In this document: positions 58,982-64,000 of the stretch, one piece after another
Position numbering within the stretch: the stretch's first letter is position 1
Layout of the letters: the number at the start of each line of letters is the position of its first letter
From: a bacterium
Lineage (GTDB): Bacteria > Armatimonadota > Fimbriimonadia > Fimbriimonadales > Fimbriimonadaceae
NCBI GenBank assembly: GCA_027483535.1
Contig: JAIXUN010000003.1
Coordinates: 310,001-374,000 of the forward strand
Direction: 5' to 3'
DNA length: 64,000 nucleotides
Notes under the pieces: generated by a model
What the model saw: only the letters and a program-made list of their open reading frames with translations
Database searches by the model: none
What the model was told of the DNA's origin: nothing
Made by a program: the position numbers and the translations under genes

Positions 58982-61704
58982 AAACTTGGAGCGATCCGAC
59001 GCGGGCGGTGAACGCCATTTCCAACCGCCTCAGCCTGCGTCGCCCGCAACGGGACTCTTTGGAAATCTTGTCTCGGCTTGGCGAGATTCTGCCTTTGGAA
59101 AAGGGTCAAGACCTGAAAGAGTGTTTGGAGATCGTGAAATCCGAGTTTCCTTCGGTAGAGGAGTTCGAACGCGATTTCCCGTCTCTCTGCTTTACGCTGG
59201 CAACGGGCGTTGGCAAGACGCGTTTGATGGGGGCGTTTATTGCCTATCTGCGGGAAGTTCACCAGCTTCGGCACTTCTTTGTGCTTGCTCCAAACCTTAC
59301 GATCTACAACAAATTGGTAGCGGAGTTTAGGGAGCCGAATCATCCCAAGTACGTGCTACGGGGTCTCCCTGAGTTTGCGACCAACCCGCCGGAGGTGATT
59401 ACCGGAGACGATTACGACACGGGAAAGACCCTCTTCCGCAATCTGGACGAAGGCGTTCATATCAACGTTTTCAACATCAGCAAGATCAACTCTGAAGTGC
59501 GGGGCGGAGCTTCTCCGCGGATTCGCCGGCTGAGTGAATACATCGGCACCAGCTACTTCGACTACCTCTCCAGTCTGGACGACCTAGTGCTGATCATGGA
59601 TGAGAGTCACCGCTACCGTGCCTCTGCGGGTGCCAAAGCCATTAATGAGCTGAAGCCTGTTTTGGGTTTGGAATTGACGGCAACGCCGAAAGTTACTGGG
59701 GCGAACGGTGCTGCGTTTAAGAACGTGATCTACAGCTACCCGCTTTCTTCGGCAATGGACGACGGGTTTGTAAAAGAGCCGGCGGTTGTGACCAAGGAGA
59801 ACTTTCGCCCCCAGGATTACGACGCAGCGACTTTGGAACTGGTAAAGCTGGAAGATGGCGTTCGCGTTCACGAACATACCAAGGTGGAGTTAGAGACGTT
59901 CGCTCTTAACTCGGGCAAACCCCTGGTGAGGCCGTTCATGTTGGTGGTAGCGCAAGACACGACCCATGCCGATGAACTTGAGGCACTCATTAAGAGCGAT
60001 CGGTTCTTTGAAGGTCGGTATGCCGATAAGGTCATCACCGTTCATAGCAACCAAACCGGAGAGCTGAAAGACGACGCGGTCGAGCGGCTGTTGGTGGTGG
60101 AGAAAGCCGATAGCGAACGTGCGCCGGAGATTGTTATTCACGTGAACAAGTTAGGCGAAGGGTGGGACGTGAGCAACCTTTACACCATTGTGCCTTTGCG
60201 GCGCTTTGTGGCGGATGTTTTGACCGAGCAAACGCTGGGACGAGGTCTACGACTGCCTTACGGTCGCCGGACTGGGAACGACGCCGTGGACACCCTGCAC
60301 ATTGTTGCGCACGACAAGTTTCAGGCGATTATCGACGAAGCGCGAAACCCGAACTCGATCATTAAGAAAGGCGTGGTGATTGGACGGGACATTCCGATTG
60401 AGAAAAAGGTGGTGGTGACGGTGCCGCCGGCAATTACTCCCAAGCTCGCCGAACCGGGCGCCGCCCCTACGCAGCGCAAGATGGTGTTTGAAACCGAAGA
60501 CGATCGGCGGATTGCTCAGGTAACGGTCGAGACGCTGAAACAGTTCGAGTACCTCCCGCGCTCTGCAGACCTCAAGAACCCTGAAGTTAAGGCGCGCATT
60601 GTTGCCGAGGTGAAGAAAGGGCTAACTTATACCGCCCTTGCCGAGACCCCTGTTGCTCAAGCTTCTCTTGAGGGAACGACACCCGAACCGCAAGATGCGG
60701 CGACAGCCATAGATTTGGATTCGCAGGTGGGGCGGGTGGTCGAGAAGACTGTTGACGACTTTGTCGACCTGATGATCGACATTCCGCGCATTGTCCTTCA
60801 GCCCAAGGGCGAGACGATGATTCGTTTTGCTGACTTTAACCTAGACGTTTCCGCGATCAACTATCAGCCCGTTTCCAGCAATCTGCTTATTGAGTCTTTG
60901 CCAACGGGGCGCAGGTGGAAGCTGGATGGGGGCGAGTCGATCAATCTTGAGGATCGGCTGGAGAACTACCTTGTGCGCGGGTTGATTGATAAGTCAGATA
61001 TTGACTACGGAAGCCACTCCGATCTTTTGTACAAGCTGGCAGGGCAAGTTGTTGGTCGCCTGCAATCTTATCTTTCGGATGAGGACCAGGTTCTCAAAGT
61101 CTTGCTTCATCATCAGCGGGCTCTTACAGAATTTGTTTACGCGCAAATGCAGCGCCATCGGTTTGTGGCTCCGGTTGAGTATGAGGTTCGGATTGCCAAG
61201 GGCTTCGAGACGCTTCGGTCTAATGCGTTTGACGCTCCTGCCACGGAGTCATCACGCGACTATCGGAATCCTGTAGAGGAACGCCTTTTGATTAGGGGGA
61301 TGTCCTTTAAAGGCTTTGAGAAGTGCTTGTATCCGGTGCAGAAGTTCCAATCTGATGCGGAGAGACGGCTTGCAGTGGTGCTTGAAAACGATGATCCGGT
61401 CTTGAAATGGCTCAAGCCTGCCCCAGGGCAGTTTCGGATTCATCTTGCCAGCGGTGATTACGAGCCGGATTTTGTCGTGGAGACTCTTAGTGAGAAATTG
61501 ATCATTGAGCCGAAGCGTAGCGATCTGGTAAACGATCCTGCGGTGCTTGAGAAGTCGGATGCGGCGGTTCGATGGTGCAAGAATGCAACCAATCATGAGA
61601 TTGATCACGGCGGCAAACCCTGGCGGTATCTGCTGGTTCCTGATAACGCGATCAACAGTTCGGTGACGGTTGCCGGCTTAGCGGCGACTTACACAAAAGT
61701 ATAG
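58978..61704 (+). CDS. Type III-like Res helicase-nuclease
   Basis: A 908-residue protein. The helicase has Walker A ATGVGKT (about 75-81), Walker B MDESHR (about 208), LTATPK, and motif VI GRGLRLPYGRR. The C-terminus holds a PD-(D/E)xK nuclease (PDFVVETLSEKLIIEPKR, about 830-848) with a complete Asp-Glu-Lys set. This is the ordinary Res architecture: ATP-driven motion on DNA and cutting when the Mod subunit meets unmethylated sites. It belongs to a group often annotated as BPTD_3080-type, as I recall. It is the last gene of the operon. Confidence 0.9.
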   Translation: MKTWSDPTRAVNAISNRLSLRRPQRDSLEILSRLGEILPLEKGQDLKECLEIVKSEFPSVEEFERDFPSLCFTLATGVGKTRLMGAFIAYLREVHQLRHFFVLAPNLTIYNKLVAEFREPNHPKYVLRGLPEFATNPPEVITGDDYDTGKTLFRNLDEGVHINVFNISKINSEVRGGASPRIRRLSEYIGTSYFDYLSSLDDLVLIMDESHRYRASAGAKAINELKPVLGLELTATPKVTGANGAAFKNVIYSYPLSSAMDDGFVKEPAVVTKENFRPQDYDAATLELVKLEDGVRVHEHTKVELETFALNSGKPLVRPFMLVVAQDTTHADELEALIKSDRFFEGRYADKVITVHSNQTGELKDDAVERLLVVEKADSERAPEIVIHVNKLGEGWDVSNLYTIVPLRRFVADVLTEQTLGRGLRLPYGRRTGNDAVDTLHIVAHDKFQAIIDEARNPNSIIKKGVVIGRDIPIEKKVVVTVPPAITPKLAEPGAAPTQRKMVFETEDDRRIAQVTVETLKQFEYLPRSADLKNPEVKARIVAEVKKGLTYTALAETPVAQASLEGTTPEPQDAATAIDLDSQVGRVVEKTVDDFVDLMIDIPRIVLQPKGETMIRFADFNLDVSAINYQPVSSNLLIESLPTGRRWKLDGGESINLEDRLENYLVRGLIDKSDIDYGSHSDLLYKLAGQVVGRLQSYLSDEDQVLKVLLHHQRALTEFVYAQMQRHRFVAPVEYEVRIAKGFETLRSNAFDAPATESSRDYRNPVEERLLIRGMSFKGFEKCLYPVQKFQSDAERRLAVVLENDDPVLKWLKPAPGQFRIHLASGDYEPDFVVETLSEKLIIEPKRSDLVNDPAVLEKSDAAVRWCKNATNHEIDHGGKPWRYLLVPDNAINSSVTVAGLAATYTKV

Positions 61705-61766
61705 GAGATAGGCGTATCTGGTGAATCAGACTCAATACGGTCCCTTTCCGTTGGTATCGTAAGCGC

Positions 61767-62951
61767 ATGACGCTTCATTCGGAAAAGATCGCTCAGGCGA
61801 AGTCGCTGGTGAAAGAGGCCGGGCTGGACGCCTGGATCACCTTTGTTCGAGAGACCGCCGAGGGGTCTGACCCCATTATTCCGTTCCTCATCGAAGGCGG
61901 GCTCACCTGGCAGAGCGCGCTAGTGATTTTTGCCAACGGCAAAAGCGTGGCGGTGGTGGGCAACTACGACGCCGATCCCCTGAAGCACTCTGGCGATTGG
62001 GACGAGGTGGTTCCGTACGTGCAAGGCATTCGCGATTCTCTCCTTGCCGCGCTGGAAGCCAACATCCCCGCCGATAAGAAGGCTGCGATTGGGCTGAACA
62101 TCTCGGAAGACGACTGCAAGGCAGACGGTTTGACGGTTGGCATGTACCGGTTGCTGGAAAAAGTGGTGGCGGGGACTCGGTTTGAGGGCTGCCTCGAGCC
62201 CGCTCGGGGCGTACCCACCCGGTTGCGAGGCGAAAAAACCTCCACCGAAATCGCTCGGCTGAAGAAGGCGATCGATATCACCGATGAGATGTTCGCTTTC
62301 GCGCAGAGCATCGCCAAGGTCGGCGTTTCCGAGCGGGCGGTTTATCGGGCGATTCAAGAGAAGATCGACGCGGCGGGTTACGGATACGGCTGGGATAGAG
62401 CGGGGAACCCGATTGTGAACTCCGGTCCGAACTCGATGATCGGCCACGGCATCCCGTCGGATTCGATTCTGATTGAAGAGGGGCACATCTTCCACATTGA
62501 TCTGGGCGTGATTGTGGATGGCTACAGTTCGGATATTCAGCGATGCTGGTTTGTGGGCGATTCCGTTCCGGAGGACGTTGTTAAGGGGCTCGCCGCAGTG
62601 AGGGCTTCTTTGGAAGCGGCGAAAGCGGTTCTGAAGCCCGGAGTTCAGGGCTGGCAGGTGGACGATGCGGCGCGTTCGACCCTGGTGGCGCACGGGTATC
62701 CGGAGTATCTGCACGCGGTGGGTCACCAGGTGGGCAGGGCGGCTCATGATGGCGGCGCGGTGCTGGGTCCCAAGTGGGATCGGTACGGCAATACGCCGAT
62801 GATGCCGATTCGAGAGAACGAGGTTTACACGCTGGAGCTCGGAGTGACGTTGCCGGGTCGCGGGTATCTGGGTCTGGAGGAGATGGTGCTGGTCACGGCC
62901 GCCGGCTGCGAATGGCTGAGCACCCCGCAGACGTCGATGCCTTTACTTTAG
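61767..62951 (+). CDS. M24 metallopeptidase (Xaa-Pro aminopeptidase-like)
   Basis: A 394-residue cytoplasmic protein with the creatinase N-domain (about 1-170) and an M24 catalytic domain. The ligands are visible in HIDLGV (Asp), SSDIQR (Asp), AVGHQVGR (His), TLELGV (Glu) and LEEMVLV (Glu). It cleaves N-terminal residues next to proline or related peptides with two metal ions. It starts 62 bases after the Res gene; the codons resemble the chromosome average, so it probably lies outside the island. Confidence 0.9.
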   Translation: MTLHSEKIAQAKSLVKEAGLDAWITFVRETAEGSDPIIPFLIEGGLTWQSALVIFANGKSVAVVGNYDADPLKHSGDWDEVVPYVQGIRDSLLAALEANIPADKKAAIGLNISEDDCKADGLTVGMYRLLEKVVAGTRFEGCLEPARGVPTRLRGEKTSTEIARLKKAIDITDEMFAFAQSIAKVGVSERAVYRAIQEKIDAAGYGYGWDRAGNPIVNSGPNSMIGHGIPSDSILIEEGHIFHIDLGVIVDGYSSDIQRCWFVGDSVPEDVVKGLAAVRASLEAAKAVLKPGVQGWQVDDAARSTLVAHGYPEYLHAVGHQVGRAAHDGGAVLGPKWDRYGNTPMMPIRENEVYTLELGVTLPGRGYLGLEEMVLVTAAGCEWLSTPQTSMPLL

Positions 62952-63001
62952 GCGGTTCTTCCTTCGGTCGAAGGGTGAGTTCGCCGTAGAATATAGGAGC
63001 A

Positions 63002-64000
63002 ATGCCCGATTCCTTGCCGAAGCCGGTTTATCTTGAGCGACTGAAGGTCGAGAACATCCGCTCGTTCGAGTTGGTGGAGGTGGAGTTCGCGGTGCCGGAG
63101 TCGGGCGGGCAGTGGATTGTGTTCCTGGGCGACAACGGGTCGGGGAAGTCGACGCTGCTGCAGTTGATTGGGCTTGAGGATTTTTGGCTTGCTCCTAATC
63201 CATTCAAGACCGACCTCCGGTGGACGAAAAAACTCGTGAGGTACGGAGCCGAGAGTGCGCATGTCCAACTCCGGCACAATTTTCAGACAGGGTGGTTGGA
63301 GACTTCTTTTGGCTATAAGTCCGGGCCTGACCAAGATCATTTTCAGCCTTCCTTAACTACGATACTTGACTATAACTACGACCCAGACGAGGTGCTACTG
63401 TTTGCGTCTGGTTTCGGAACCAACAGAGCAGGTAGGGAGTACGACGACGGACCGAAAGCTCGGTACGACCTCATCGCTTCTCTATACGATTCCACTTCCT
63501 TGCCCAGCCGGGGTCCTATTGATCCTGAAAAATGGCTGTTAGGAGAGCGACTCAAGACCTTCGAGTGGACCGAGCGTGGTGAGTTGTTTAACGCGATTAC
63601 AGGGGCACTCCAACAGCTACTTCCGCGCGTGGCAGAAGTCAATGTCTCGGGTGATGGCCTGAGCCTGACATTCGAACCGGATGCAGAAACGGACCAAATG
63701 ACCACTGTCCCCTTCGCCTCCATTAGCGAGGGATATCGAGCCACCATCATCTGGCTCATCGACCTCCTGGCGGGCTGGCTGCACACCCAAACCGAGGAAA
63801 ACATCAAACAGTGGGCGAGCGAGGGCAAACTGCTCGAGGCGATGACGGGCATTGTGCTCGTCGACGAGCTCGACCTGCACCTGCACCCGACCTGGCAGCG
63901 CGAAATCGTTCCCACCCTGCGACGGCTTTTCCCGAACCTTACTTTCATCGTCACCACTCACAGCCCGCTGATTGTGCAATCGGCGGAAGATTGCGAGGTG
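63002..64000 (+). CDS. AAA/SMC-like ATPase, 3' end beyond the window
   Basis: The 333 visible residues start MPDSLPKPVYLERLKVENIR, the strand pattern of SMC/RecF/OLD-like ATPases. Walker A is FLGDNGSGKST (about 42-52). ISEGYRATIIWLIDLL resembles the signature loop, and VLVDELDLHLHPTWQ is Walker B (about 289-303). VTTHSPLIVQSAED at about 318-331 supplies the His switch. ATG 63002 has AGGAG three bases upstream. Such ATPases often pair with an HNH or TOPRIM nuclease in defence systems (Septu, OLD, retron-associated); the partner, if present, lies outside. Confidence 0.85.
   Translation, partial: MPDSLPKPVYLERLKVENIRSFELVEVEFAVPESGGQWIVFLGDNGSGKSTLLQLIGLEDFWLAPNPFKTDLRWTKKLVRYGAESAHVQLRHNFQTGWLETSFGYKSGPDQDHFQPSLTTILDYNYDPDEVLLFASGFGTNRAGREYDDGPKARYDLIASLYDSTSLPSRGPIDPEKWLLGERLKTFEWTERGELFNAITGALQQLLPRVAEVNVSGDGLSLTFEPDAETDQMTTVPFASISEGYRATIIWLIDLLAGWLHTQTEENIKQWASEGKLLEAMTGIVLVDELDLHLHPTWQREIVPTLRRLFPNLTFIVTTHSPLIVQSAEDCEV

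Overview
The window looks like chromosome of a free-living, moderately GC-rich bacterium, most plausibly an armatimonadete of the Fimbriimonas type. That placement is an inference. It rests on PEP-CTERM exported proteins, pseudopilin-like proteins with the [21 protein letters not shown]-type leader beside glycan genes, many LacI-type regulators, GTG/TTG starts, and DinB, DUF1800, PD40 and PA14 families. No single marker fixes the taxon. No CRISPR array, complete insertion sequence or rRNA operon was seen.

Layout. 1-10.6 kb: tail of an APH-like kinase, a PEP-CTERM protein with terminator, two DinB proteins, two NAD(P)-dependent short-chain-type proteins, an AT-rich DUF1800 gene, a secreted zinc protease, a sialate-O-acetylesterase-like protein and an alpha/beta hydrolase. 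10.6-12.9 kb: a reverse transcriptase preceded by about 600 bases of structured noncoding DNA. It sits between the hydrolase gene and a second, truncated copy of that gene's 3' end. 12.9-17.2 kb: a degenerate pseudopilin gene, an exported rhodanese, a beta-propeller-like protein and tRNA-Arg(CCU), with repeated tRNA fragments and a 2.9-kb-spaced direct repeat. 17.2-23.1 kb: housekeeping genes (DJ-1-like protein, PEP carboxylase, MlaE permease, S20). 23.4-32 kb: an HTH/nucleotidyltransferase pair, two metallophosphatases, two LacI regulators, 3-methyladenine glycosylase and a PD40 protein. 32.2-34 kb: a deacetylase/phosphodiester-glycosidase fusion, then 0.8 kb of dispersed repeats. 34.8-43.8 kb: a PLP lyase with divergent Lrp regulator, a flavoprotein, a methyltransferase, a beta-helix/PA14 protein and a second PEP-CTERM protein. 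43.8-49.2 kb: two tandem paralogues, then lipoprotein, LacI regulator, pseudopilin-like protein and glucoamylase-family protein. 49.2-51.8 kb: HipBA toxin-antitoxin with palindromic operators, and two envelope proteins. 51.9-53.4 kb: a GH26-like protein and tRNA-Leu(UAG). 53.5-61.7 kb: a four-gene defence-type operon. 61.8-64 kb: an M24 peptidase and the start of an AAA ATPase gene.

How the genes work together. The strongest unit is the operon directly downstream of tRNA-Leu: SNF2-like helicase, a two-TM protein with a C-terminal winged helix, a beta-class DNA methyltransferase, and a Res-type helicase-nuclease. The last three genes overlap by 4 bases each. This resembles a type III-like restriction-modification system carrying two additional genes. 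The second strong unit is the glycan cluster at 45.4-49.1 kb. Its promoter region has a GAAACGGTTC-like dyad that recurs upstream of the distant degenerate pseudopilin gene at 13.16 kb, suggesting shared LacI-family control. The RT element at 10.6-12.7 kb is the best candidate for something undescribed: the protein resembles group II-intron-type RTs, but I cannot find a domain V hairpin downstream, and the upstream region is bounded by a short inverted repeat ending just before the start codon.
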